Assembly: GCA_964359095.1 (NCBI GenBank)
Contig: CAYHRJ010000009.1
Coordinates: 1 to 31,578 of the forward strand
DNA: 31,578 bases
Reading direction: 5' to 3'
DNA from: JACRJW01 sp964359095
Lineage (GTDB): Bacteria; Patescibacteriota; Patescibacteriia; UBA9934; GWF2-40-263
Below the pieces are notes generated by a model, which worked only from the letters and a program-made list of their open reading frames with translations, ran no database searches and was not told where the DNA came from. The translations under genes were made by a program, and so were the position numbers. Of this stretch, positions 20,635 to 28,188 are shown one piece after another (position 1 is the stretch's first letter; each line of letters starts with the position of its first letter).

Positions 20635-21108
20635 CTACTTGTATCTGTCCAAGGGCATCGTACGGAAGATGTGGTTGTTGCTGATGTCGGCGATTCGGTT
20701 CGCTTCCTCCAGCGTGAGGAGATCCAGGTCGAGTGCAACGGCGAGCATCAGCGCCTCGTCGGCGAGCTCGGGGAGGCCCGAGAAGGAGAGAACGAAGTCG
20801 CCCGCGCGGATGGCGCCGCCCCACTTGTCCTGCTCCGGGTCACGGCTCTGCCAGCTCGACACGTGGCCCAGGGGGTTGTTGAGCACGACCCGCTCGCCCT
20901 TCTCGCCGGAGAAGAGGTAGTACTTGGCGAGCCTATCGGTGAGAGTGATCTCACCGATCTCGGCACGCAGCAGCGGCACGTCGACCGCGCGGGTCTTGGG
21001 CGAGAGAACGGTCATGTAGCCGCCCGTGCGGTCGGCCTCGAGCAGACCCATATTGCCCATGATGATGAGCCTGTTCTCAGCCGAGTCGATGAAGAGCATT
21101 ATTTTCAC
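20635..21108 (-). CDS. GC-rich hypothetical protein (157 aa)
   Basis: Starts at GTG 21108, with AAGGAG 6 nt upstream; ATG at 21099 (Met4) is an alternative. The chain has alternating beta strands (KIMLFIDSAENRLIIMGNMG, GGYMTVLSPK) and a C-terminal helical region (PELADEALMLAVALDLDLLT, EEANRIADISNNH). Soluble, no signal peptide, no cysteines. No family is recognised. It belongs to the GC-rich, Shine-Dalgarno-bearing class, and is followed directly by the small frame at 20409-20627. Confidence 0.65.
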   Translation of the reverse strand: MKIMLFIDSAENRLIIMGNMGLLEADRTGGYMTVLSPKTRAVDVPLLRAEIGEITLTDRLAKYYLFSGEKGERVVLNNPLGHVSSWQSRDPEQDKWGGAIRAGDFVLSFSGLPELADEALMLAVALDLDLLTLEEANRIADISNNHIFRTMPLDRYK

Positions 21109-21218
21109 GGTGAACTCCTTGCCAGCTCACCTTGCTGACCGGGTCGGGAATCGACGATTCAAAGTAGCCCAAAGTCGTCTGTTTGGCAAGCGATTGCGTT
21201 CCGCCGCACAACCTTGTT

Positions 21219-21252
21219 ATTACTTTTCCTCACCGGGGTGAACAAAAGTAAT
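21219..21252. terminator. Hairpin with A/T-rich arms
   Basis: ATTACTTTT (21219-21227) pairs with AAAAGTAAT (21244-21252), inner CACC (21231-21234) with GGTG (21237-21240). It lies between the 21338 gene's terminator and the 21108 gene, beside the orphan IS end. It may be a terminator or part of the IS-related DNA. Confidence 0.4.
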
Positions 21253-21273
21253 CATGACGTAAATTGGTCATAC

Positions 21274-21297
21274 GGGAGCTAATACAACTTCTGTGTT
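21274..21297 (+). mobile_element. Orphan IS end
   Basis: GGGAGCTAATACAACTTCTG and the four following bases match the left end of the IS remnant at 5925-5948 with two differences. No transposase sequence is next to it, so it is a solo end or excision scar. Confidence 0.6.
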
Positions 21298-21312
21298 CAT
21301 GGAGGCGGAATG

Positions 21313-21335
21313 AAAAAGCCTCCAGTGAGGGAGGC
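21313..21335 (-). terminator. Terminator of the GNAT-like gene
   Basis: GCCTCC (21318-21323) pairs with GGAGGC (21330-21335); five A on the plus strand give a T5 run in the minus-strand RNA. It sits 3 nt from the stop codon. Confidence 0.85.
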
Positions 21336-21337
21336 CG

Positions 21338-21883
21338 TCAGACTGACAATGGCCAGTGAACGATCCAGAGTCCGTCTTTATTGTCGATGGGGCTTGGGAG
21401 GCTAGCGCCTAATGATGTATACCAGGCTGTCATGCGCGGATCTGAGACAACACTCCAGACCGGTCCGTGATACTTGAGGATGGCGTTGATCGCGCGGTGT
21501 CCCATGTGCGTTCCGACACCAACTCCACGACGAGGCTTACGTACTTGCAGACAACTGATGAAGCTGGTGCCACTATCCATGAGTTGCTCGGCGATCTTTG
21601 CATTGCGAGGGTCCCGAAGATGTTCAGGTGAGCGGTCGAAGTGGAGGATTCCACCCACGAACGTCTGCGCATCGTCCGGATCGACGAATTGGTAGGGGGT
21701 CACCATGCCGTCCTGCTGCCCGAGTCGACGAACAAGCTCCTCGAGGAACCATACACCATTGGTGGCGAAGCGCAGATCATCGAGTCCGTCGAGCCAAGGA
21801 ATGATTCGACCGAATTCCGTCATGATCTCAGAGTATTGGATGAGGAACCTCCGACCACGGAGGCTTACTGGTTGAAGCTGCAT
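21338..21883 (-). CDS. GNAT-like acetyltransferase (181 aa)
   Basis: The segment ISCLQVRKPRRGVGVGTHMG resembles GNAT motif A (beta strand, then R-R-G-x-G-x-G that binds the acetyl-CoA pyrophosphate) and AWYTSLGA resembles motif B (the usual FY..LGF). Length is normal for a GNAT domain. Substrate is unknown. GGGAGG lies 5 nt before the ATG. It belongs to the GC-rich class, with its own terminator. The final part of the protein (SPIDNKDGLWIVHWPLSV) fits the last beta strands. The call rests on motif A and B only. Confidence 0.6.
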   Translation of the reverse strand: MQLQPVSLRGRRFLIQYSEIMTEFGRIIPWLDGLDDLRFATNGVWFLEELVRRLGQQDGMVTPYQFVDPDDAQTFVGGILHFDRSPEHLRDPRNAKIAEQLMDSGTSFISCLQVRKPRRGVGVGTHMGHRAINAILKYHGPVWSVVSDPRMTAWYTSLGASLPSPIDNKDGLWIVHWPLSV

Positions 21884-21989
21884 CTAGGCCTCCCTGTTGC
21901 CGTTGAGCAAACTGTTTGTAGCACGTTCAAACGATTTCGTCGAGAGTTGGTTTGATATTGAATTGGTCCATCGGTGGAAATGATAATAC

Positions 21990-22013
21990 AAAAGCCTCCC
22001 GAGAGAGGCTTTT
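21990..22013. terminator. Bidirectional terminator
   Basis: AAAGCCTC (21991-21998) pairs with GAGGCTTT (22005-22012), with further A and T on both sides. It ends the S1-ftsH-membrane-protein operon on the minus strand; the stop at 22046 is about 33 nt away. Confidence 0.75.
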
Positions 22014-22045
22014 TGTGTGTGAACGGAACTCGGTCAAGGTTTTGT

Positions 22046-23032
22046 CTATTTCCGCTGCGCCAGTCTCAGGATCTTCGAGAAGATTTTTTTGCCGTGGGTT
22101 TTGTGAAGACCCCGCGTATAGAACTGATGCCAGGCGCTGTATTGGAATGTGACAGTCGCTCCTGCAAACGCCAAGATGAGCGCGATGACGAGCAACCCGA
22201 AAAGCGTATTGGCGATGAGGAAGAAGGAAAACGAACCTGTGAGCAGTGTTGTTGTGAAGATGAGTGCGTAGGGAACAGTGAATAAGAGGAGCAGTCCGAT
22301 GAGCAGGAATCCTGCAATACCGACGAATAAGAACAAGATCAGTCCATACTCGAGTGTCGCGAGCCAATGGTGCCTGAATAGATTCCAACCTCGTCCTATG
22401 GCGTCAAGCGGATGATTGTTGCCATCGACGACATCCATGAGAGCAAACAAGTAGATGATGTTGAGCACTGTCAAGACTGGGATGAGGAGTGAAGTGAGAA
22501 AGAAAAAAAGGAGAGCGCTTTTTGTGGACGTTTGGATGTAAAAGAAAAAGAGAGGCAGCGTCATGAGCAGGAGCAGGATCAAGGTCATGGTTTTATTCAG
22601 AGCCGCTAGAACAAAGAGTGACCAAAAATGTTTCTGAGCCTCTTGTTTCAGGGAATAAGGATCTTCACGTTTCTTTGCTTGCAGTCCAAGAATGAGCGCG
22701 CCTTGAGAGAGTGTGGCCATGACGACAAGAAGCACCCCCACAAGGGTTGCAAAAATGATGAGGCTCTTGGCTCGGTCAGGTCCCAGGAGTGTGAGTTGTT
22801 GGATGTATTGTGAAGCAAGTTCGTAGCCAATGTACGAACTGTTCATGAGCTGTGTAAGCAAGGTTCCGCCTTGTTCAATTTTTTTGAAGCTTGTGAGAAC
22901 AACATCCACGACACCGCCTGTGGAAATGAGTGCGGCAAAGATACCAAAAACCCACAAGCTTTTTCGCTCCCAGGTGAGACGCCAGGCCTCAGCCAACATC
23001 GGGCGATAGTGCGCTATGGGTTTTTTTGTCAT
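22046..23032 (-). CDS. Polytopic membrane protein (328 aa)
   Basis: At least six membrane spans (about 27-49, 88-112, 146-168, 174-200, 226-262, 268-298), with short loops and a basic C-terminus (GLHKTHGKKIFSKILRLAQR). The N-terminus MTKKPIAHYRPMLAEAWRLT followed by WERKSLWVFGIFAAL is a recurring start in uncharacterised bacterial membrane proteins of this size. GGAGG is next to the ATG. It follows ftsH by 44 nt and a palindrome, so it is probably in the same operon; it might be a substrate or partner of FtsH, but this is only positional inference. Confidence 0.75.
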   Translation of the reverse strand: MTKKPIAHYRPMLAEAWRLTWERKSLWVFGIFAALISTGGVVDVVLTSFKKIEQGGTLLTQLMNSSYIGYELASQYIQQLTLLGPDRAKSLIIFATLVGVLLVVMATLSQGALILGLQAKKREDPYSLKQEAQKHFWSLFVLAALNKTMTLILLLLMTLPLFFFYIQTSTKSALLFFFLTSLLIPVLTVLNIIYLFALMDVVDGNNHPLDAIGRGWNLFRHHWLATLEYGLILFLFVGIAGFLLIGLLLLFTVPYALIFTTTLLTGSFSFFLIANTLFGLLVIALILAFAGATVTFQYSAWHQFYTRGLHKTHGKKIFSKILRLAQRK

Positions 23033-23042
23033 ATCCTCCCTC

Positions 23043-23076
23043 GGCCGTACCCGTCAGACGGGCAAGGCCTTTTTTC
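23043..23076 (+). repeat. Palindrome between ftsH and the membrane-protein gene
   Basis: CCCGT (23050-23054) pairs with ACGGG (23058-23062), inside GGCC (23043-23046) with GGCC (23066-23069). A T-run follows on the plus strand, where no gene needs it; on the minus strand none follows, so read-through into the membrane-protein gene is expected. Confidence 0.5.
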
Positions 23077-24906
23077 TTATGCTGTGGCCGTGACCTTTGG
23101 TGGAAACAACTTCTCGAAAGCTTCTTTTTCGATGGTTTCTTTTTCCACTAGTTCATGTGCAATGAGGTCAAGCCCGACTTTTTCTTTCTGAATGATATCA
23201 CGAGCTGTCACCATTGCGCTATGGATGAGTTTTTCTACTTCCAAGTCGATCGTCTCAGCCGTTTTCTCAGAGTAGTTACGTTGCTCGTGAATCTCCTTTC
23301 CAAGAAAAATCATTTCTTGAGGTTCTCCGAACACGCGTGGTCCCAGTGTCTCGGTCATTCCGTAGCGTGTGACGAGTTCACGTGCAAGTCGCGTACACTT
23401 GCGCAAGTCATCTGAGGCGCCCGTAGTGAGATCACCAAACGTTTCTTTTTCAGAGATGTAACCTCCCAGCATCACGGCCATGTCAGCGAGAAATTGTGCG
23501 CGCTTGTGGAGACGTCGATCTTCGCTTGGCAGTTTGAGTGTGTATCCGCCAGCGGATCCTCGGGAGATGATCGAGACTTTATGAATCGGATCCGCATGGG
23601 GAAGCATGTGAGCAACCAGGGCATGGCCTGCTTCATGATAGGCGGTGATGTTTTTTTCTTCTTTACTCATGATAAAGCTTTTTCTCTCAGGCCCAAGCAA
23701 AACTTTTTCAATCGAATCGAGTACGTCTTCCTGGTGCACTTTTGTGTCGTTGCGTCGTGCAGCGCGAATGGCGGCTTCGTTCAAGATATTCATGAGGTCA
23801 GCTCCAGAAAATCCTGGCGTACGTTCTGCCACGCGACGAAGTTGAACGTCTTCTGCGAGCGGTTTATTTTTGGCGTGAATGTTCAGGATGGCTTCACGGT
23901 CGTTTATGTCTGGAAGGTCGAGCATGACACGGCGATCAAAACGTCCTGGGCGTAAGAGCGCCGGATCCAGAACATCAGGACGATTCGTAGCTGCCATGAC
24001 GATCACACCAATGTTAGGATCAAAGCCGTCCATCTCCACCAAGATTTGATTGAGCGTCTGCTCGCGCTCGTCGTGTCCACCGCCAAGACCTGTTCCTCGT
24101 TGTCGACCGACCGCGTCGATTTCGTCGATGAAGATAATGCATGGCGCTGTTTTTTTTGCTCGTCCGAAAAGATCTCTCACACGACTGGCTCCGACTCCCA
24201 CAAACATTTCTACAAACTCCGATCCGCTCAAGTGATAGAAGGGAACTTCAGCTTCACCAGCGACTGCTCGTGCCATGAGCGTTTTTCCTGTTCCAGGTGA
24301 ACCCATGAGCAGCACGCCCTTGGGGAGTTTTGCGCCGAGGTCTGAGAATTTTTTTGGATTTTTCAAGAACTCAACAATTTCATGTAACTCTTCTTTTGCT
24401 TCCTTTGCACCAGCCACGTCTGCGAACGTGATTTTTTGTTTTGTGTCTTTGATCTCACGCGCGTTGCTCATGCCAAAAGAGAGGGCTTTGTTGTTGGCGC
24501 CTTGCATCTGGCGGATCATGAAGAAGAATATAATAACGAGCAGAAGCAGAGGGAGGAGCGAAGGAAGGATCACGCCCAAGAAGTATGATCGTGTAGAACG
24601 ATCGAGCACAGTGATATCCGCGGCCTTCAGATCCTCTGGACTCACACCATAATCGATCAGGACTTCCGAGAGCGAGACGCTTGATTCCTTGCGCGTGAGT
24701 TGTTTGGTTCCATCTTGAAGCGTGATGGATACTTCCGAGCCTTCGATGTCGATTTTTTCAACGACCTTATTTTGGATTTCCTGAACGAGCGTGGCCATGC
24801 TCACCTCGGCGGGTTTTTCTGGGCTCAGCGTGTAGCTCGAAAAGATCGCCCCCAGAATCAGGATGGTGATGATCGAAAATACGATGTTTTTTGAAAGAGG
24901 TTTCAT
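23077..24906 (-). CDS. ftsH: ATP-dependent zinc metalloprotease FtsH
   Basis: 609 aa, normal length. Two membrane spans (about 9-27 and 108-132) enclose an extracytoplasmic domain. The AAA module has Walker A GSPGTGKT (202-209), Walker B IIFIDEID (257-264) and arginine-finger region RPGRFDRR (319-326). The protease domain has HEAGH (424-428) and the later acidic zinc ligand in the DLTTGASDDL region. FtsH degrades misassembled membrane proteins and some cytosolic regulators. It starts 4 nt after the stop of the S1-domain gene and is translated from the same mRNA; no ribosome site is visible. Confidence 0.98.
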   Translation of the reverse strand: MKPLSKNIVFSIITILILGAIFSSYTLSPEKPAEVSMATLVQEIQNKVVEKIDIEGSEVSITLQDGTKQLTRKESSVSLSEVLIDYGVSPEDLKAADITVLDRSTRSYFLGVILPSLLPLLLLVIIFFFMIRQMQGANNKALSFGMSNAREIKDTKQKITFADVAGAKEAKEELHEIVEFLKNPKKFSDLGAKLPKGVLLMGSPGTGKTLMARAVAGEAEVPFYHLSGSEFVEMFVGVGASRVRDLFGRAKKTAPCIIFIDEIDAVGRQRGTGLGGGHDEREQTLNQILVEMDGFDPNIGVIVMAATNRPDVLDPALLRPGRFDRRVMLDLPDINDREAILNIHAKNKPLAEDVQLRRVAERTPGFSGADLMNILNEAAIRAARRNDTKVHQEDVLDSIEKVLLGPERKSFIMSKEEKNITAYHEAGHALVAHMLPHADPIHKVSIISRGSAGGYTLKLPSEDRRLHKRAQFLADMAVMLGGYISEKETFGDLTTGASDDLRKCTRLARELVTRYGMTETLGPRVFGEPQEMIFLGKEIHEQRNYSEKTAETIDLEVEKLIHSAMVTARDIIQKEKVGLDLIAHELVEKETIEKEAFEKLFPPKVTATA

Positions 24907-24910
24907 GAGG

Positions 24911-26074
24911 TTATTCGGTTACGAGTTCTTTTGGTTTTTCGGCTTCATCCACCTTTGCCACCTCATCCACCTTCTCTACCTCTTTTTTCAACGACAGACC
25001 GAGACGATGTTCTTTTGGTTCGATTGAGACAACACGGAAGCTCATGGTGTCACCTTCTTTGGCAATAGTGTTTACGTCCGTGACAGGAGTGTCTGCGAGT
25101 TCTGAGACGTGCGCAAGGCCGTGGATTTCAGGATCAAGTTCGACAAAGAAGCCGAACGGATTCACTTTCAGAACTTTTCCTTGCACTATGTCGTTTACGT
25201 GATAGCGTTCACCAACATCCTGCCATGGATCACCGACGAGTTTTTTTATGGAGAGGAAGATTTTACTTCCTTCAAGTCCAATGATTTCTGCTTTGACCGT
25301 TTGTCCGATCTTGAGTAAATCGCGAGGGTGGTCGATGCGTTGCCAGGCGATTTCGGAAATGTGTACCAAGCCCTCTAGTGAATCAAATTTGATGAACGCG
25401 CCGAAGTCGGCGAGTGCCGTCACTTCACCTTCAACCGTGTCGCCAATCTTGAACTGTGCGAGGACATTTTTCTGCGCGTCCTCCCAGATCGCTTTTTCAG
25501 AGACGATAAGCTTTTCATCTGTCTCGTTAGCGTCGATTACACGCACCTTCATTTTCATGTCCACGTAGCTTTTGAGCTTTTCCAAGATCTTATTTTTGTC
25601 GCCACCGGTCACACGTGGGTAATGTTCTGGTGAGAGTTGAGAGACAGGCAAGAAACCACTGACATGGTTCACGGAAACAATAAGTCCACCCTTGTTGGCT
25701 TCGATGATTTTGGTTTCGATGACCTCGCCAGTCGTAAATAATCGACGAATTTCTTCCCAGGCTTTTTGCTGAGCGGCAAAACAAAACGAGAGTTCGATTT
25801 CACCATTTTCGTTTTCCAGTTCGATCACGGTTGCCTCGATCTGTACACCTGGTTCAAGGTTTGTAAATTGGGAAGACTCGGCAAAGAGTTCCTTTCCGCG
25901 CACGACTCCTGTTGCGATGCCGTCCAAGTCAATGCGGATTTCGCGCCGTCCTGTGCCGATCACTTTGCCTTTCACCACATCACCCACGGCTGGGTATTTG
26001 AGGTAACCACCTTCCTCTAAAAGTTTTTCAAATTCGGTCTGTACAGGAGCAGGAACAGGTGTCTGTTGAGACAT
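24911..26074 (-). CDS. rpsA: S1-domain RNA-binding protein (ribosomal protein S1-like)
   Basis: 387 aa from the ATG at about 26074; a TTG-initiated extension to 26116 is open but adds a poorly conserved sequence. Four S1 OB-fold domains can be seen, starting near VGDVVKGKVIG, TTGEVIETKII, IGDTVEGEVTALADFGAFIK and VNDIVQGKVLKVNPFGFFVE. Domains 3 and 4 have the strongest RNA-binding pattern (F-G-x-F...G-L-x-H-x-S-E). E. coli S1 has six domains; four-domain forms are common outside Proteobacteria. It likely helps mRNA binding at the ribosome. In a cell with many leaderless mRNAs its role may differ. The C-terminus is a Lys/Glu-rich tail. First gene of the ftsH operon. Confidence 0.88.
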   Translation of the reverse strand: MSQQTPVPAPVQTEFEKLLEEGGYLKYPAVGDVVKGKVIGTGRREIRIDLDGIATGVVRGKELFAESSQFTNLEPGVQIEATVIELENENGEIELSFCFAAQQKAWEEIRRLFTTGEVIETKIIEANKGGLIVSVNHVSGFLPVSQLSPEHYPRVTGGDKNKILEKLKSYVDMKMKVRVIDANETDEKLIVSEKAIWEDAQKNVLAQFKIGDTVEGEVTALADFGAFIKFDSLEGLVHISEIAWQRIDHPRDLLKIGQTVKAEIIGLEGSKIFLSIKKLVGDPWQDVGERYHVNDIVQGKVLKVNPFGFFVELDPEIHGLAHVSELADTPVTDVNTIAKEGDTMSFRVVSIEPKEHRLGLSLKKEVEKVDEVAKVDEAEKPKELVTE

Positions 26075-26143
26075 ACATGAGTATCCGCGAGCAGGTCCCA
26101 AGCTGGGAGGGCCCAAACGGTGTTAAGAATAAATAACGGTGAG

Positions 26144-26172
26144 AGTGTAGCCAAAGCTCTCGGATTTGGCAA
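26144..26172 (-). promoter_or_regulatory. Promoter of the S1-ftsH operon
   Basis: On the minus strand TTGCCA (26167-26172) and TACACT (26144-26149) are 17 bp apart. The predicted leader to the S1 start is about 62 nt. Confidence 0.55.
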
Positions 26173-26188
26173 ATGATAGCGAAATGTC

Positions 26189-26268
26189 GGAAGCCTGGCT
26201 TCCGCTGGCCGGAAGCCTGGCTTCCGGCCAGTAAGAAAAAACCCGCCGTCGCTTTAAGCTATGGCGGG
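26189..26268. repeat. Cluster of palindromic repeats
   Basis: GGAAGCCTGGCTTCC (26189-26203) recurs inside a 27-nt perfect palindrome (26205-26231, arms of 13). Then CCCGCC (26242-26247) pairs with GGCGGG (26263-26268) around a loop that is the reverse complement, with one change and one added base, of the loop in the tsaD-tsaE repeat. Confidence 0.85.
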
Positions 26269-26272
26269 CAGG

Positions 26273-26297
26273 CCGACCCTGCTCGCGTGAGGGTCGG
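26273..26297 (-). terminator. Hairpin after the small secreted protein gene
   Basis: CCGACCCT (26273-26280) pairs with AGGGTCGG (26290-26297), 14 nt past the stop of 26311-26625. No T-run follows on the minus strand; the palindromes next to it may take part. Confidence 0.5.
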
Positions 26298-26310
26298 AGG
26301 TGGAGCTTCG

Positions 26311-26625
26311 TTATCGGTTCCAGACGATGGCGAACTGCGGATTGGCCAGGAAGACCGGAAGCTGTGTCGTGCGAGAGTAGCTGGTTCCGGTGTAGAGGCA
26401 TCCAGCGTTTGCTGTTTTGCGATCCGACGAAATCGTCACCGTGACTTCCTTGTCCTTGCAGCTCTCGACGAATTTGTCGAGGTCCACCTCTACCCGCCCT
26501 GTTTTCGAGTCGTAGGTGTAGCCTTGCACAGGCGGAGCGGTTACTCCAGGCTGGAAGCCTCCGGCAAAAGCGGTGGCGGTTGTTGCGACGATGATTCCTA
26601 GAATGAACGCGAGTGTGATGCGCAT
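26311..26625 (-). CDS. Small secreted protein (104 aa)
   Basis: From ATG 26625 (GGAG 6 nt upstream; an ATG at 26637 overlaps the ribosome site) the protein starts MRITLAFILGIIVATTATAF, a signal peptide with probable cleavage after AFA near residue 21. The mature part (GGFQPGVTAPPVQGYTYDSK, then VEVDLDKFVESCKDKEVTVT) has two cysteines that could form a disulphide and ends AIVWNR. No family recognised. It is probably exported. Single-gene unit with higher G+C than the downstream operon. Confidence 0.65.
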   Translation of the reverse strand: MRITLAFILGIIVATTATAFAGGFQPGVTAPPVQGYTYDSKTGRVEVDLDKFVESCKDKEVTVTISSDRKTANAGCLYTGTSYSRTTQLPVFLANPQFAIVWNR

Positions 26626-26714
26626 GACGCTCTCCATTGGAAGAAGTCGAGTCAGGCGGACTGCCAGACTCGGTTGTGGATGACGACTGGAGAAAGTAGC
26701 ACGGGTTTGGAGAT

Positions 26715-26743
26715 TTGTCTAGGCGTGGCAATCTTGGTAGACT
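26715..26743 (+). promoter_or_regulatory. Promoter of the DUF433-Doc operon, leaderless type
   Basis: TTGTCT (26715-26720) and TAGACT (26738-26743) are 17 bp apart. The -10 ends 8 nt before the ATG at 26752; no Shine-Dalgarno. Confidence 0.55.
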
Positions 26744-26751
26744 TGAATTGT

Positions 26752-27039
26752 ATGATGATCAAACACATTGTTCGCGATCCAGCTGTTGCTGAGGGAAAGG
26801 CGACTATTCAAGGGACAGATATCACAGTAAATACTTTGCTGAAAGAATTATCGGCAGGAGTTTCCGTTGGGGAAATTCGAGAAAAATATCCGCAGCTTAC
26901 TGAAGGGTTGATTTTGGAGGCGATTGCGTATGCGGCAGATGTGATTGAAAAAACCGAATCAGACTCTGAAATTCAGCAATGGTCGCGTGAATTTATTAAC
27001 GAGTATCGACCAGCTCTGGAGGCTCTTGCCACACAGTAA
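26752..27039 (+). CDS. DUF433-family antitoxin
   Basis: 95 aa from ATG 26752 (a second ATG follows at once). HIVRDPAVAEGKATIQGTDI and LLKELSAGVSVGEIREKYPQ, ending in an AIAYAADVI helix, match the DUF433 fold, a short winged-helix-like domain found in antitoxins next to PIN or Doc toxins. The C-terminal extension (EIQQWSREFINEYRPALEAL) would bind the toxin. Its TAA is followed one base later by the GTG of the Doc gene. Probably represses its own promoter. Confidence 0.85.
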   Translation: MMIKHIVRDPAVAEGKATIQGTDITVNTLLKELSAGVSVGEIREKYPQLTEGLILEAIAYAADVIEKTESDSEIQQWSREFINEYRPALEALATQ

Positions 27040-27040
27040 T

Positions 27041-27424
27041 GTGAAGTACCTGACAGCAGAAGAAATCTTGAAGCTCCACAAGAATGTTGTGGACGGGACC
27101 GGCGGCTCGCAAGGAATACGGGACGTCGGTCTTTTGCAATCCGTCGTTGAGAGACCGAAGACGGCTGTTTTTGGCAATGAGTTATTTCCAGATGTGTGGT
27201 CGAAAGCCGCGTGTTATCTCCACTCGATTGCTATGACGCATGTATTTGTGGATGGAAATAAGCGAACGTCTATTATCTCAGCCGTTAGGTTTCTCTTTTT
27301 GAACGGGCAGAAGTTTCAGGCCACAAATAAAGAAGTTGAAACTTACGTTCTCAAGGTCGTCTCCGAGAAACTCGACATTGCAACTATCGCACAATGGTTT
27401 AAGATACACTCAAAAGAAACCTAA
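27041..27424 (+). CDS. doc: Doc-family toxin (death on curing, Fic fold)
   Basis: 127 aa from GTG 27041, 1 nt behind the antitoxin stop. The motif HVFVDGNKRT (67-76) is the Doc variant of the Fic motif, with K in place of the second Gly of GNGR, as in phage P1 Doc, which phosphorylates EF-Tu. The N-terminal YLTAEEILKLHKNVVDGTGG and GIRDVGLLQSVVERPK are typical of Doc. Complete length. Paired with a DUF433 antitoxin rather than Phd. Target by homology EF-Tu; not provable here. Confidence 0.92.
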   Translation: MKYLTAEEILKLHKNVVDGTGGSQGIRDVGLLQSVVERPKTAVFGNELFPDVWSKAACYLHSIAMTHVFVDGNKRTSIISAVRFLFLNGQKFQATNKEVETYVLKVVSEKLDIATIAQWFKIHSKET

Positions 27425-27428
27425 TCGT

Positions 27429-27475
27429 GAGATCCCTCGGCTTCGGCCAGATGCTGGCCTTCGCTCGGGATGACA
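27429..27475. repeat. Palindromic repeat between doc and the next gene
   Basis: GGCCAG (27445-27450) pairs with CTGGCC (27454-27459), within ATCCC (27432-27436) and GGGAT (27467-27471). The ATCCCTCGG and CGGGATGACA ends resemble a repeat common in metagenomic bacterial genomes. It lies 5 nt after the doc stop. Confidence 0.65.
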
Positions 27476-27486
27476 CAGAGACCTCT

Positions 27487-28167
27487 ATGCCACACCCACA
27501 TGAGTCCGCGCTCGCTGAGTTCCAGTTTGCGATTCGACACTTTGTGCCGACGCTTCCAAAGGAGATAAAAGAGGAAGCACAGCAGCTTCACGATTCCTTG
27601 TTGGCGGATGAAGGCTCAGACGAAGCCATGTTGCGCGACGCCTTCCACAAGATTGGCGTAAAAGAATATCCGTATCGCAAAGCCTACGAAGAACTCACGC
27701 ACTCAAGCGCTGAGGCACAGATGAAAACGATGGTCCTCGAGCATGTTGATGAAACCGTGCGCGCGGTGATCAAGCCGCATTTGGATGCAGACGTTTCGTT
27801 GGATGAACTTTTCTCGAGTGAAATTTTTGAGTCGCAGTTGGATGCTAAGCAGCGCTATCAAGTTGAGGATGGAATTCTTGTGTCAGCCAATAAGCTCGCT
27901 GAAAAACTCAAGACAGAAGTTGGGGGACAGGCAGACACCTATCATAAGCTTGTTGAAAAATGGCAGGCGCATGCACGGGAAATTGAAAAAGCGATTGCGG
28001 ATCTTGTGATGCTCGCGCAAGGAGGCGAGGAAAATCAGCAAGCGGAGATTAAGGATAAAGCAGCGCGATTTCGAGAAGGATTCTTGGTGACCGAGATTGA
28101 TCCTCAACTAGAAGAGGTCAAAAAAGAAATTGAATACTGGCGCGAGACCTTTGCTCAGGAGGAGTAA
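27487..28167 (+). CDS. Helical hypothetical protein (226 aa)
   Basis: Start set at ATG 27487 (MPHPHESALAEFQFAIRHFV); the frame is open farther upstream only through the palindromic repeat. The protein is almost entirely helical and acidic, with heptad-like stretches near 120-226 (VSANKLAEKLKTEVG, KLVEKWQAHAREIEKAIADL, VKKEIEYWRETFAQEE), suggesting coiled coil. No membrane segment. No family recognised. G+C is normal for the core class. It ends 21 nt before the MBL gene, and that gene's promoter begins inside its last codons. Confidence 0.7.
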   Translation: MPHPHESALAEFQFAIRHFVPTLPKEIKEEAQQLHDSLLADEGSDEAMLRDAFHKIGVKEYPYRKAYEELTHSSAEAQMKTMVLEHVDETVRAVIKPHLDADVSLDELFSSEIFESQLDAKQRYQVEDGILVSANKLAEKLKTEVGGQADTYHKLVEKWQAHAREIEKAIADLVMLAQGGEENQQAEIKDKAARFREGFLVTEIDPQLEEVKKEIEYWRETFAQEE

Positions 28168-28179
28168 TAGTGCTAAAAT
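28151..28179 (+). promoter_or_regulatory. Promoter of the MBL-gyrA operon, leaderless type
   Basis: TTGCTC (28151-28156) and TAAAAT (28174-28179) are 17 bp apart. The -10 ends 9 nt before the ATG at 28189. The -35 lies within the end of the previous gene. Confidence 0.6.
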
Positions 28180-28188
28180 CTTCCGCGT

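Noticed and set aside
26123..26731. 202-aa minus-strand frame across the palindromes
   Set aside because: It runs through repeat DNA and overlaps the secreted-protein gene in another frame, with low-complexity composition.
27427..27486. Upstream start for the helical protein
   Set aside because: The extension is encoded by a palindromic repeat; ATG 27487 is more likely.
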